Origin: JABWBR01 sp036741235
GTDB lineage: Bacteria > Bacteroidota > Bacteroidia > Chitinophagales > Saprospiraceae
Assembly (NCBI GenBank): GCA_036741235.1
Contig: DAINSQ010000155.1
Coordinates: forward strand, 1-10,957
Direction: 5' to 3'
DNA: 10,957 bases
In this document: piece by piece, positions 1 to 7,682 of the stretch
Position numbering within the stretch: the first letter of the stretch is position 1
Layout of the letters: each line of letters opens with the position of its first letter
Made by a program: the position numbers and the translations under genes
Notes under the pieces: generated by a model
The model's input: only the letters and a program-made list of their open reading frames with translations
What the model was told of the DNA's origin: nothing
Database searches by the model: none

Positions 1-49
1 TCAGCATCCCGACCTCCTTGCAGTCGGTACGGGACTCCCTTCGGTCGCA
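1..49. repeat. GC-rich repeat-like intergenic element with small hairpins
   Basis: The segment at 8-49 is bracketed by TCAGCAT at 1-7 and again at 50-56. Inside it are two imperfect copies of GACnnCCTT...GTCG (about 11-26 and 33-47). The first can fold as CCGAC (9-13) with GTCGG (23-27) around a 9-base loop. No U-run follows on either strand, so a classical intrinsic terminator is not supported, although the element lies just downstream of the prolyl oligopeptidase stop codon. It looks like the visible end of a dispersed or tandem intergenic repeat continuing left of the window. No coding potential is seen. Confidence 0.4.
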
Positions 50-73
50 TCAGCATATCAGCATATCAGCATA
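50..73. repeat. 8-bp tandem repeat TCAGCATA x3
   Basis: Three perfect copies of TCAGCATA occupy 50-57, 58-65 and 66-73. The last copy directly touches the stop codon (TTA on this strand, TAA for the gene) of the leftward prolyl oligopeptidase gene. A further TCAGCAT lies at 1-7. The array is non-coding, and its effect on the mRNA 3' end is unknown. Confidence 0.85.
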
Positions 74-2215
74 TTATTTTTTCAAATACTTCACCGGCGC
101 ATTGGTATTATAGAACAAAAACGACCAGATATCAGCTTGTTCCTCGATGACCTTGCTAATTGGTTTACCGGCGCCGTGGCCTGCCTGCGTTTCGATGCGA
201 ATAATCACCGGATTATTGCCGGCGTGGGATTTCTGCAATTGGGCGGCAAACTTAAAAGAGTGGGCGGGCACCACGCGATCGTCATGGTCGGCGGTTGTGA
301 TCATGGTGGAGGGGTACTTCACGCCGTCCTTGAGTTGGTGCAATGGCGAATAGCTCAATAAATTTTTGAAGTGTTCGGGGTCGTCGCTGGAGCCGTATTC
401 GGGAATCCAGCCTTTGCCGACCGTGAATTGGTGGTAGCGCAGCATATCCATCACGCCCACGGCGGGCAGGGCGACGGCGAAGAGGTCGGGGCGTTGGGTC
501 ATACAGGCGCCAACCAGGAGGCCGCCGTTAGAGCCGCCGGCGATGCCCAGTTTTTCTTTTGAAGTATAACCTTCCTTGATGAGGTATTCGGCAGCGGCGA
601 TAAAGTCGTCGAATACGTTTTGCTTGTTGAGCAACATGCCTGCCTTGTGCCATTCTTCGCCGTATTCGCCGCCGCCGCGCAGGTTGGGCATGGCAAATAC
701 GCCGTTGTTTTCTAACAAGACCAGGCGGTTGGCGCTGAAGCCGGGCGTCAGGCTGATATTAAAACCGCCGTAAGCGTATAGGTAAGTCGGGTTTTGTCCG
801 TTGAGTTTGAGGTCTTTGCGGTGCACGATAAACATGGGCACTTTGGTACCGTCTTTGCTGGTGTAGAACACCTGCTTTTCGACGTATTCTTTCGGGTCGA
901 ATTTGAGTTCAGTGGCAAAAAACTCGCTGGACTGGCCGGTGGCGATATCGTATTTGAAAACAGTTGAAGGATAAATGAAAGAGGTAAACAAATAAAACAG
1001 CACCTTTTCATCTTCTTCGCCGCTAAAGCCGCTTGCGGTGCCGAGTCCGGGCAATTTAATCTCCTTTTTATTGCTGCCGTCGTAGTCGAGTTGATAAAAG
1101 CGGTAGGTAGCGTCTTTGAGGTAATTGGCAAAGAGTTTTCCGCCGCCGGTAGTGACGCTTTCGAGTAGTTCGCCGGCCTGGGGGATGACGTCTTTCCAGT
1201 TGGCCTTGCCGGGTTTGGCGGGGTCGACTGCGATCAGGCGGTATTTGGGCGCGTCGATATCGGTGAGTACCAGGAATTTGCCATTGGTGTGGTGCACCAC
1301 GCTGCTTTTGTTGGCATACCCTTCAAACAGCGGCTTGATGGGGCCGTCGGCGCCCAGGTCTTTGAAATAAGTGGCAAAGCCGTCGGTGCCGGGCGCGGCG
1401 TAAATAATGAGGTATTTGTTGTCTTCAGTTACGCTGGCATTGTGGTAATAGTTGGGATTTTTTTTGTCTTCATAGATGATTTTATCTGCCGATTGGGGAG
1501 TACCCAATTTGTGATAGTATACCGAGTGGTTTTGGTTGTTGCCCGAGAGTTCCGAACCTTTGGCGGGTTCGGGGTAGCGGCTGTAGAAAAAGCCGTCTTT
1601 GTGCCAGGCTGCGCCGGAGAACTTCACCCATTTGAGTACGTCGGGCAGTTCTTTTTTGGTAGCGATTTCCATAACGCGGATTTCGGCCCAGTCGGAGCCG
1701 GCTTCCTGGCGGGCGTAGGCGAAGTACTTGTAATCGTCGGAATAGCCGATGAGGCTAATAGACACCGTGCCGTCTTTCGACAAGGTATTGGGGTCGATAA
1801 ATACTTCGGGTTGGCCATCCAGTCCTTTTTGATAATAATACACCGACTGGTTTTGGAGGCCGTCGTTTTTCGTAAAGAAATAATATTCCCCGACGCGGAA
1901 AGGCGCCGATTGGCGGGGGTAGTTGAAGAGTTCGGTCAGGCGATCCTTGATTTGATTGCGGTAGGGAATTTTTTCCAGATAATCAAAAGTGACGGCGTTT
2001 TGGGCTTTCACCCATTCGCCGACTTCGGCGGCGGTGTCGACTTCGAGCCAGCGATAGGGGTCGGCAATGTCGGTTCCGTGGTAGTTGTCGGTTTGTTCAA
2101 CTCGTTTTGTGTCCGGGTACTTTAAAGCCATTGTATTATCGTTTTGGGGGCCTTTCTGTTTGCAGGCGGCAAAAGATGTAACAGCGAGGGTGATAATTAA
2201 TAAATTGCGAAGCAT
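74..2215 (-). CDS. Prolyl oligopeptidase (S9A family), lipoprotein
   Basis: This is a complete 713-residue serine peptidase of the S9A prolyl oligopeptidase family, which cleaves short peptides after proline. The length fits the family (about 700 residues). An N-terminal beta-propeller region (about residues 30-440, starting at the family-typical NYHGTDIADPYRWLE) is followed by an alpha/beta-hydrolase domain (about 470-708). The triad is visible: Ser562 in GGSNGG, Asp645 in DHDDRV and His680 in AGHGAGK. The N-terminus is a signal peptide ending in SFAAC, so Cys18 is a likely lipidation site, though Phe at -3 makes the lipobox imperfect. The residues after Cys (KQKG) do not look like an acidic Bacteroidota surface-export signal, so I infer a periplasm-facing lipoprotein. 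The gene lies 44 bases downstream of the DUF3857 pair on the same strand and has a promoter-like -7 box of its own. Family assignment is firm; the in vivo substrate is unknown. Confidence 0.96.
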   Translation of the reverse strand: MLRNLLIITLAVTSFAACKQKGPQNDNTMALKYPDTKRVEQTDNYHGTDIADPYRWLEVDTAAEVGEWVKAQNAVTFDYLEKIPYRNQIKDRLTELFNYPRQSAPFRVGEYYFFTKNDGLQNQSVYYYQKGLDGQPEVFIDPNTLSKDGTVSISLIGYSDDYKYFAYARQEAGSDWAEIRVMEIATKKELPDVLKWVKFSGAAWHKDGFFYSRYPEPAKGSELSGNNQNHSVYYHKLGTPQSADKIIYEDKKNPNYYHNASVTEDNKYLIIYAAPGTDGFATYFKDLGADGPIKPLFEGYANKSSVVHHTNGKFLVLTDIDAPKYRLIAVDPAKPGKANWKDVIPQAGELLESVTTGGGKLFANYLKDATYRFYQLDYDGSNKKEIKLPGLGTASGFSGEEDEKVLFYLFTSFIYPSTVFKYDIATGQSSEFFATELKFDPKEYVEKQVFYTSKDGTKVPMFIVHRKDLKLNGQNPTYLYAYGGFNISLTPGFSANRLVLLENNGVFAMPNLRGGGEYGEEWHKAGMLLNKQNVFDDFIAAAEYLIKEGYTSKEKLGIAGGSNGGLLVGACMTQRPDLFAVALPAVGVMDMLRYHQFTVGKGWIPEYGSSDDPEHFKNLLSYSPLHQLKDGVKYPSTMITTADHDDRVVPAHSFKFAAQLQKSHAGNNPVIIRIETQAGHGAGKPISKVIEEQADIWSFLFYNTNAPVKYLKK

Positions 2216-2237
2216 AGTAAAGTGTTTTAGTCGGGTG

Positions 2238-2245
2238 CAAATTTA
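2238..2245 (-). promoter_or_regulatory. Putative Bacteroidota -7 box (TAAATTTG) for the prolyl oligopeptidase gene
   Basis: Read on the minus strand, the 44-base gap between the two leftward genes contains TAAATTTG, an exact match to the Bacteroidota -7 consensus TAnnTTTG. It sits 22 bases before the ATG, which would give a leader of roughly 16 bases. No matching -33 TTTG is found about 26 bases further upstream, so this may be a weak promoter, or the gene may simply be co-transcribed with the genes before it. Confidence 0.35.
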
Positions 2246-2259
2246 ATAAAGAAAACCGT

Positions 2260-4167
2260 TCATTCTTTTTTTACCAGCACCATTTGAGATGCGTCGAGTT
2301 TTGCGATATCGGCAAGTTGTTTGCGGATGGTTTCGTAATTTTCAGCGGGTTGTCTGACCTGTTTTTTTGCCAGGCTTCTGATCGCTGTCACTTGATTGTC
2401 GCCTTTTTCCAGTTGCAGTTGATAGCTGAAAAATTCGGATTGGATAGATTTGCCTGCGGGCAGATTTTCGAGAGAATATCCCGGGGGGAAATGGATTAAA
2501 AAAGTATCGTTGAGTGCGAATGCATCGGGCATCACCAGTTCGTGGATTCTGTTGGTGTCTGCCGGCAGGCTGTAAGAAAATGGCGATGCTTTGGTGAGTG
2601 GAACAAATAGCCTTCTGCCGGCTTTTGTAGCGTACTTGGAGGCATCGAGGCGATAGTTGAGCGTGGCTTGCGCTGAAGTCTGGGCGGAATGTACTTTGAG
2701 TTGGTGCACTTTAATCACAGAGAAACTTATATTATCCATCAATTGTTTTTCCAATTCGGTTTGCGATGACTGAGCGGCGGTAGTGCGGTAATACTCGTGG
2801 AGGGAACCTGAAAACAGGGCTGAACGCCGGATGGCCGCATTACCGTCTTCATCGAGCGCAATATCCAGGGTGCTGGTTCGGGTATTTTGGCTGTCAGCCA
2901 GCGCCGGGGTTCGCAATAGCCGGCCGCCTTCTTCCGTGAGCAGCAGTGTAGGCCTGTCGGCGGTAAAAGTCCCCAGGTAATTGGCAGGAAAGTCGCGGCT
3001 TGTACATTCCAGCCAGTAGTCTACTTCGGGCACATAAAGGATAACGTGGTTAAACTGCGGCAGGGGCAGGTCGCTGAAAAGTTCGGGGGCGCCGTCGTCG
3101 CCGGCGTGAACCAGCGCCTGGTAGGAATTGATGCCGGCCGCTTTGAGCAGAGCCTTCATATAGTTGGTGAGCGCTTTACAATCGCCGTATTTGCGTTGCT
3201 CTACAAAAGCCGCGTCGAAAGTTTGCCAGCCCCCGATGCCTACTTGAATACTCACATAGCGGCATTGTTCCTGAAGGTATCGATAGAGGGCTTTGATTTT
3301 ATCCTGGGGGGTATTCAATGAAGCCGTTAATTGGGCCACTTGCGCTTGCATTTGGGGGGAGAGTCGGTCGCGGTTTTTGTTGAGTTCGTAAAAAAAACGC
3401 CCAACCTCTTGCCAGGTGGAGAAGTTGCCGGGCATTTTATCCAAAAAAATTTGTTCGGGCGCTATTTGAATTTCGGCATAAACATCATCGTGAAAGGGCG
3501 TAAACACTTCCTGCGGGATAGCAGGTAATTGTTCGACTTTCCAGGTCCAAACCTGCATATTGCCTCTGGTTGTTTTTTCCGGTTTCAGGTCGAGCGAAGT
3601 GAATTTCCACTTAAACCGGTAGTCGTTAGGGAAAACGATAGAAAAAGTGGTTTTTTCAACGGACTCGCCCAAATGCTGGATGGTAAAGGAAGGCGCCAGG
3701 AAAAAAGCGTCGGTACTGTATGCTGTGGTAAACTCAACTGTATAGGGATAGGCGAGGTAGTCCAGAAAAAGGCTTTTGAGCTTTACATCGGCAAATTCCT
3801 GCTGGTCGCTCAGGCTATGTTCTTCAATATCGCTTTTTGCGGTAGCGCGCACCAATTGGCCGGAGGCGTCAAAAAGGCGGCCCTGGAGCGTTTTGATTTT
3901 AATAAACTTGTTTTCTGACAAGGCCATGGCGGCGCGATATTTGCCCCTTTCGTTTAGGATGGTTACCGCCAGCGTTTGTTGAAAAACAGCTTTGCCGGGG
4001 CCTTCTACCGTGTAGGTCGTTTCCGAGAATCGCACCACGGCGTTGGCGGCGGGCAAGCAAGCCGGGGCAATGGCAAAGACGTTGTAATTGGGTTGGGCCT
4101 GGAGCGAAAACGTACAGGCGAACAGGCAGATTAAACCCGGGGTTAGAAACAGGGTAGTTGGTTTCAT
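2260..4167 (-). CDS. Exported DUF3857 / transglutaminase-like protein with intact Cys and His
   Basis: This is a 635-residue protein with the architecture DUF3857 (about residues 50-220), transglutaminase-like core (about 270-395) and a beta-rich C-terminal region. The core shows YGDC with Cys330, then His374 in FNHV. At the usual catalytic Asp position (normally WLDPT) it reads WLECT, with Glu387; Asp392 lies close by. Such domains can act as cysteine peptidases or acyltransferases, but the activity here is unknown. The N-terminus is a Sec signal peptide with probable cleavage after LQA (before Gln25). An alternative lipobox-like LFAC ends at Cys18, so the mature anchor is uncertain. The start codon overlaps the stop codon of the preceding gene as ATGA (4164-4167), implying translational coupling with its DUF3857 partner. 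The family is common in Bacteroidota and poorly characterised. Confidence 0.9.
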   Translation of the reverse strand: MKPTTLFLTPGLICLFACTFSLQAQPNYNVFAIAPACLPAANAVVRFSETTYTVEGPGKAVFQQTLAVTILNERGKYRAAMALSENKFIKIKTLQGRLFDASGQLVRATAKSDIEEHSLSDQQEFADVKLKSLFLDYLAYPYTVEFTTAYSTDAFFLAPSFTIQHLGESVEKTTFSIVFPNDYRFKWKFTSLDLKPEKTTRGNMQVWTWKVEQLPAIPQEVFTPFHDDVYAEIQIAPEQIFLDKMPGNFSTWQEVGRFFYELNKNRDRLSPQMQAQVAQLTASLNTPQDKIKALYRYLQEQCRYVSIQVGIGGWQTFDAAFVEQRKYGDCKALTNYMKALLKAAGINSYQALVHAGDDGAPELFSDLPLPQFNHVILYVPEVDYWLECTSRDFPANYLGTFTADRPTLLLTEEGGRLLRTPALADSQNTRTSTLDIALDEDGNAAIRRSALFSGSLHEYYRTTAAQSSQTELEKQLMDNISFSVIKVHQLKVHSAQTSAQATLNYRLDASKYATKAGRRLFVPLTKASPFSYSLPADTNRIHELVMPDAFALNDTFLIHFPPGYSLENLPAGKSIQSEFFSYQLQLEKGDNQVTAIRSLAKKQVRQPAENYETIRKQLADIAKLDASQMVLVKKE

Positions 4168-6125
4168 TGATTTTTCTTTAAGACGATAGGCGATTGAGAT
4201 TTTTCAGCTAAAAGGTCAAAAAAATTGCGCAGTGTTGGGTAAGCGGCTGGGCCGAATTCGAGTTGCTTAATGGTCGTTTTCATCATTAGCTGCACTTTGT
4301 CGAGATTGTTGACTTTGGAACAGGCGTAGATCAGGTTGCCGCCGTTTTCCGGCAGAAGCAGCTTGGTTGCCGCCGGCGTTTCTTCCAGGTCATAACCTTC
4401 GGGCAGGGTAAATGAAATGACGTAATTCAAATGCACCGGCCAGGGAAAACTCACGGGAAAATCCCTTTTGACCGATTTAAAAGGATTTTTGGAAAATGGA
4501 TAATAAAAAACCGGATTGATGTATATCAGGTCGTTGACGGCGGGAAATGCTTCGCGAATGCTTAATTGGAATTTGATTTCCAGCGCTTTGCTATAATCGT
4601 CGACATTTTTGAGTTGAATTGAATCAAAAGCGACTTCCGGGAAATTGTCTTCGAAATAACTATAGAGCACCTTGGCGGGGTCTTTTCCATGTAGCTCGTG
4701 GCGCCAAACGTTTGCGCGGTGGCCGGTGAGTTTAAGGGTAAAAACGCCGTTGAGCCCGCCGTCGGCTGTTAATTTAAAATCGCCGAACCAGGTTTCTGCG
4801 TGTTCTCCGGGCGTGTAATCTACCCACTGCGGCTGTTTACTGTCCACCACCCAGGCCATGGCTTGTTGGTGAGAAGTGCTAATTTCATTGAGGTTGTGGA
4901 ATGGGTCGGTAGCGTCGATAAAAACGCCTTTATCGCCCTGTCGCACATAGGCCAGCACGGAGTTGAACTGATCGATAAAAGGATACTGCGGGTACATTTC
5001 GCCATTATCGCGCGTGCTTACCAGGGCGGGGCGGGCGTCTAGACCGGCTTTGCGAAGCAACGCCACTACGGCCAGGTTTACAGCGGCGCTGTTGCCGGTT
5101 TTTTTCTCAAAAGCCTGGTCGATGTCTTCGTCAGGTATCAGACCGAAGGATTCGTTCCATTTGATTTGACTACTCACAAACCGAAGGGCCTTTTCGGGTA
5201 GTTCCGCCAAAGGCACACTGGAATGGCCTGCAGCCTCAAAAGCGGCCCAGAGTTTATCGTAACGCCCTTGTTTCAGGTATTGATAGCCGAATGATTCAAG
5301 GCTTTCCAGTTTGTCGGCGGCGTCATGCCAGGTATTCATATATGTTTGAACAGGCTGGAAGGGAACGATAACCGCATTGAGTTGAAAGCCGATATGCGCC
5401 CGGTGGTCGTCGAGGGTAGTCATATAGGGTTCTTCCTTGAGTGCCGGCAGGTGCGAAATGCCGTAATGCAAAAAAGTGATTTGCTCGTTTGCATTAGCGC
5501 CGCCCTGGGTTTCATTGGTCTGGATGTCAAATTTTTTCGGCGTGCGAAGAAGATAGGTATAATTAAAATATTGAGGAAACTTAACCATCAATTCACTCCA
5601 CCTCACCGGCAACTCGTGCTGAAAATACCAGTCGTAGAGCGTGATGAAGTCTTCAGAAGTAAGCGTATACTTGTATTCAATAATACAACCCTTTTGCAGG
5701 TTGGGAATAAATATTTTTTTTGCCGACCAGCGTTTGGTAAGTTGTTGGGTGAAAATATTGTCAGATTTGACTTTTTGCTTGTCGCCGTTGGGATACATAA
5801 CCTGTACGTCAAGATTACTAAACTTCATCGATCTTCTGTCGGACAAATAGGGGATAACAATGTTGCCCTGGTCAATAGCGGTTTCGTCAAAAATCTTGAT
5901 GCGGCGATGCATGTCCAACGTGACCAATATCTTGCTTGACGCAAAAAAAGAGTTGATAAAGCCGTGATCTTGCAATATGACTGCTTTTGCGGAGCTATCT
6001 TGCGGATAAAACGCCATCTTGAGGTCTTCTTCAGAGATTTTACCCCATTTTTCGTACTTGTATTGTGAAAACAAGGAAGTAGAGGCAAGTACAAGGCATA
6101 CTGCCGATAGGAGACTGCGTATCAT
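4164..6125 (-). CDS. Exported DUF3857 protein with a degenerate transglutaminase-like domain
   Basis: This is a 653-residue paralog of the next gene in its transcript. It has a Sec signal peptide (hydrophobic residues about 4-19, probable cleavage before Gln21 in LFSQ), a DUF3857 region (about 60-210), a transglutaminase-like core (about 280-410) and a C-terminal beta-rich domain. The core is clearly recognisable (NLAVVALLRKAGLDARPAL), but the nucleophile position reads GNS (Ser346) instead of GDC, and the His position reads FNSV (Ser389) instead of FNHV. Asp404 in FIDATDP is kept. Two of three triad residues are therefore lost, so a binding or structural role is more likely than catalysis. 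As I recall, related Bacteroidota proteins share this GNS/T-A-x-x-N form, so the loss is probably old rather than a recent mutation. It is the first gene of the leftward transcript and overlaps its partner by 4 bases. Confidence 0.9.
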   Translation of the reverse strand: MIRSLLSAVCLVLASTSLFSQYKYEKWGKISEEDLKMAFYPQDSSAKAVILQDHGFINSFFASSKILVTLDMHRRIKIFDETAIDQGNIVIPYLSDRRSMKFSNLDVQVMYPNGDKQKVKSDNIFTQQLTKRWSAKKIFIPNLQKGCIIEYKYTLTSEDFITLYDWYFQHELPVRWSELMVKFPQYFNYTYLLRTPKKFDIQTNETQGGANANEQITFLHYGISHLPALKEEPYMTTLDDHRAHIGFQLNAVIVPFQPVQTYMNTWHDAADKLESLESFGYQYLKQGRYDKLWAAFEAAGHSSVPLAELPEKALRFVSSQIKWNESFGLIPDEDIDQAFEKKTGNSAAVNLAVVALLRKAGLDARPALVSTRDNGEMYPQYPFIDQFNSVLAYVRQGDKGVFIDATDPFHNLNEISTSHQQAMAWVVDSKQPQWVDYTPGEHAETWFGDFKLTADGGLNGVFTLKLTGHRANVWRHELHGKDPAKVLYSYFEDNFPEVAFDSIQLKNVDDYSKALEIKFQLSIREAFPAVNDLIYINPVFYYPFSKNPFKSVKRDFPVSFPWPVHLNYVISFTLPEGYDLEETPAATKLLLPENGGNLIYACSKVNNLDKVQLMMKTTIKQLEFGPAAYPTLRNFFDLLAEKSQSPIVLKKNQ

Positions 6126-6174
6126 GTTAGTTAATTTTGGTTATACAATTTGACGTGCAAATTATTGTTATTTT

Positions 6175-6204
6175 TTTGACTTGTCAAGCCATTCTTTATC
6201 TTTG
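6175..6204 (+). promoter_or_regulatory. Predicted Bacteroidota sigma-A-type promoter for the O-acetylation-like operon
   Basis: A -33 TTTG (6175-6178) and a -7 TATCTTTG (6197-6204, exact TAnnTTTG) are separated by 18 bases, close to the spacing known for Bacteroidota primary promoters. Transcription would begin near 6210, leaving a leader of about 20 bases before the ATG at 6231. The position matches the start of the three-gene rightward cluster, for which no other promoter is evident. Confidence 0.6.
6176..6187. promoter_or_regulatory. Inverted repeat TTGAC-TT-GTCAA overlapping the -33 box
   Basis: Two perfect 5-bp arms (6176-6180 and 6183-6187) flank a 2-base centre. The palindrome overlaps the -33 element of the predicted rightward promoter and lies about 50-60 bases upstream of the leftward ATG. 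That would suit an operator acting on one or both divergent transcripts. An inverted repeat this short could arise by chance. Confidence 0.35.
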
Positions 6205-6212
6205 ACGCCTTG

Positions 6213-6227
6213 AATTGGGCGCCAATT
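6213..6227 (+). promoter_or_regulatory. Leader inverted repeat AATTGG-GCG-CCAATT just before the start codon
   Basis: Perfect 6-bp arms at 6213-6218 and 6222-6227 surround a 3-base centre. The repeat falls between the predicted transcription start (near 6210) and the ATG at 6231. It could be a DNA operator, or an RNA hairpin limiting ribosome access to the first gene of the operon. Its presence also argues against a TTG start at 6210, which would put the hairpin inside the coding sequence. Confidence 0.4.
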
Positions 6228-6230
6228 GAT

Positions 6231-7667
6231 ATGGAGCGGAATTATTTTACAACGACCCTTTTGATTTTGCTGTCAACGGCTGTTTTACTGTTGGCTTATC
6301 CGCATGTGCACGACAGGGTACCTTTTTTGAAAAATAATTTCCGGGCATACGATTTTTGGCGGCATTTTTTACAAACGCCGCCGCCCGCCGATACTGTCGC
6401 GACTTCCGTTCAGGATACCAATACAATTGACAATCAGAATGTCGCAGTATTATACGACGGTCTTTCTACTTTGTCTAATTTTTACCGGGCTTTGCATCAG
6501 CGTGAAGGGCAGATACGTATAGCTTACTACGGCGACTCCTCCATAGAGGGCGATTTGGTGAGCCAGACCTTGCGCGACTCCCTGCAGCGCCGGTTTGGCG
6601 GCAAGGGAGTGGGTTTTGTACCCATAACTACGAATGTCAGCGGCTTCCGGCGTTCGGTGCGGCACCGGTTTTCGCCCAACTGGTTTACCTGCAAGGTCGT
6701 TACCAATAATTACCGCAAATTGCCCCGCGGCATTACGGGCGAATACTACACCATTTGGCGATACGCGCCCCAGCGCGATTCCCTGCAAGCCGATTCTACC
6801 CGGGTTGACACCCTGCCTCCGCCGGTATACACTGGCGGGCATTGGGTCAGCTACGGTACTACCCGCCTCAATCCGGGCACAAGCTCCTTTAGTGAAGCAC
6901 GGCTATTTTACGGCGCCGTTGAAGTCGACAGCGGCGAGGTGGCCAAACCTGGTTTGTTGACGGCAACTTATGGCAAAGAAGAACAGACCTTTTCGCTGGA
7001 TGGAGGCGAGGCCGTCAACGAAATTCGCATAACGCCGGTGAATGGAGGGCGCATACGTTTTGATTTCAAAGCTTCTTCGGCCCTGCCGGTTTTTGGGGCC
7101 AGTCTGGAGAGCCCGCAGGGCGTCATCGTCGATAATTTTGCAGCTCGCGGCAATTCGGGGGTGTTGCTCACCAATATTAATGCTTCCGTGATGGAGCAGT
7201 TTCAGGACAAACTGGATTATGAGCTTGTCATTCTCCAATTTGGATTGAATGTGTTGAATGCTGAAATGAAGGATTACAGTTGGTACGAAAAAGAGATGCT
7301 CCGGCTCATACGCTATTACCAGGAACACCTGCCCGGCGTTGATATTCTGGTAGTGGGCGTATCGGACAAGGCTACGCGTATTGACGGCAAGATGCGCACC
7401 GACCCCAGTGTGCCTCGCATTACGCAGGCGCAGCGCCAGGCGGCTGAGAAAGCCGGCGTGGCTTTTTTCAGTATGTACGAAGCCATGGGGGGCGAAGGCG
7501 CCATGATAAAATGGGTAGAAGAAGAAACGCCCCGGCTGGCCAACCTGGATTACGCCCACTTTAATTTTGAGGGCGCCGACAAAGCCGCGCAAATGCTGCT
7601 TGATTTTTTGATGGACGGCTACCGGCAGTACCTGTCAAAAGGCGCTATCGGACAGTTGATTGATTAA
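6231..7667 (+). CDS. Membrane-anchored SGNH/GDSL-family protein, PatB/AlgJ-like candidate
   Basis: This is a 478-residue SGNH-fold protein. An uncleaved-looking N-terminal hydrophobic segment (about residues 8-22, no clear signal peptidase site) should anchor it in the inner membrane, facing the periplasm. Block I is GDSS with Ser103. Block III reads FGLN with Asn340, in place of the usual GxND. Block V is DYAH, with Asp440 and His443. Between Ser and Asn lie 237 residues, far more than in a plain SGNH domain, and they include a beta-rich insert (about 225-320). I chose ATG 6231 over an in-frame TTG at 6210 because the hydrophobic segment begins right after it and the promoter would leave TTG without a leader. 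It is the first gene of the trio with a LysM-SGNH paralog and an MBOAT, so a periplasmic O-acetyltransferase or esterase is inferred. The true reaction cannot be told from sequence. Confidence 0.88.
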   Translation: MERNYFTTTLLILLSTAVLLLAYPHVHDRVPFLKNNFRAYDFWRHFLQTPPPADTVATSVQDTNTIDNQNVAVLYDGLSTLSNFYRALHQREGQIRIAYYGDSSIEGDLVSQTLRDSLQRRFGGKGVGFVPITTNVSGFRRSVRHRFSPNWFTCKVVTNNYRKLPRGITGEYYTIWRYAPQRDSLQADSTRVDTLPPPVYTGGHWVSYGTTRLNPGTSSFSEARLFYGAVEVDSGEVAKPGLLTATYGKEEQTFSLDGGEAVNEIRITPVNGGRIRFDFKASSALPVFGASLESPQGVIVDNFAARGNSGVLLTNINASVMEQFQDKLDYELVILQFGLNVLNAEMKDYSWYEKEMLRLIRYYQEHLPGVDILVVGVSDKATRIDGKMRTDPSVPRITQAQRQAAEKAGVAFFSMYEAMGGEGAMIKWVEEETPRLANLDYAHFNFEGADKAAQMLLDFLMDGYRQYLSKGAIGQLID

Positions 7668-7682
7668 CAAACTACTATTGAG

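Larger units (their letters stand above)
6149..6206 (+). repeat. Three TTTGAC words at exact 26-bp spacing in the divergent intergenic region
   Basis: TTTGAC occurs at 6149-6154, 6175-6180 and 6201-6206, so each start is exactly 26 bp from the previous one. The second and third correspond to the -33 and -7 elements of the predicted rightward promoter. The first may be a remnant or additional -33 element, or a recognition site for a regulator. The sequence between the words is not repeated. Confidence 0.55.

Noticed and set aside
9..27. Intrinsic terminator for the prolyl oligopeptidase gene
   Set aside because: The stem is only 5 bp with a 9-base loop, and no U-run follows on the transcribed strand.
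1289..2125. A 278-codon open frame on the plus strand opposite the prolyl oligopeptidase gene
   Set aside because: It lies wholly antisense to a gene with an intact catalytic triad, its translation has no recognisable family, and it is Val/Gly/Phe-rich as expected of a shadow frame.
2266..2272. A7 run (T7 on the plus strand) near the 3' end of the DUF3857 gene as a phase-variation tract
   Set aside because: It lies only a few codons before the stop, so slippage would change only the last residues and is unlikely to switch function.
6159..6166. A minus-strand -7 promoter box for the leftward DUF3857 operon (TAATTTG)
   Set aside because: It is one base short of TAnnTTTG. A promoter for this operon surely lies in the region, but this element cannot be called with confidence.
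6210..6230. A TTG start extending the first SGNH protein by seven residues
   Set aside because: The predicted transcription start is at about the same place, the added residues sit before a normal hydrophobic N-terminus, and the extension would contain the AATTGG/CCAATT hairpin. ATG 6231 is preferred.
6903..7592. A 229-codon open frame on the minus strand within the first SGNH gene
   Set aside because: It is antisense to a well-supported coding region with conserved SGNH blocks, and its translation shows no domain or signal.
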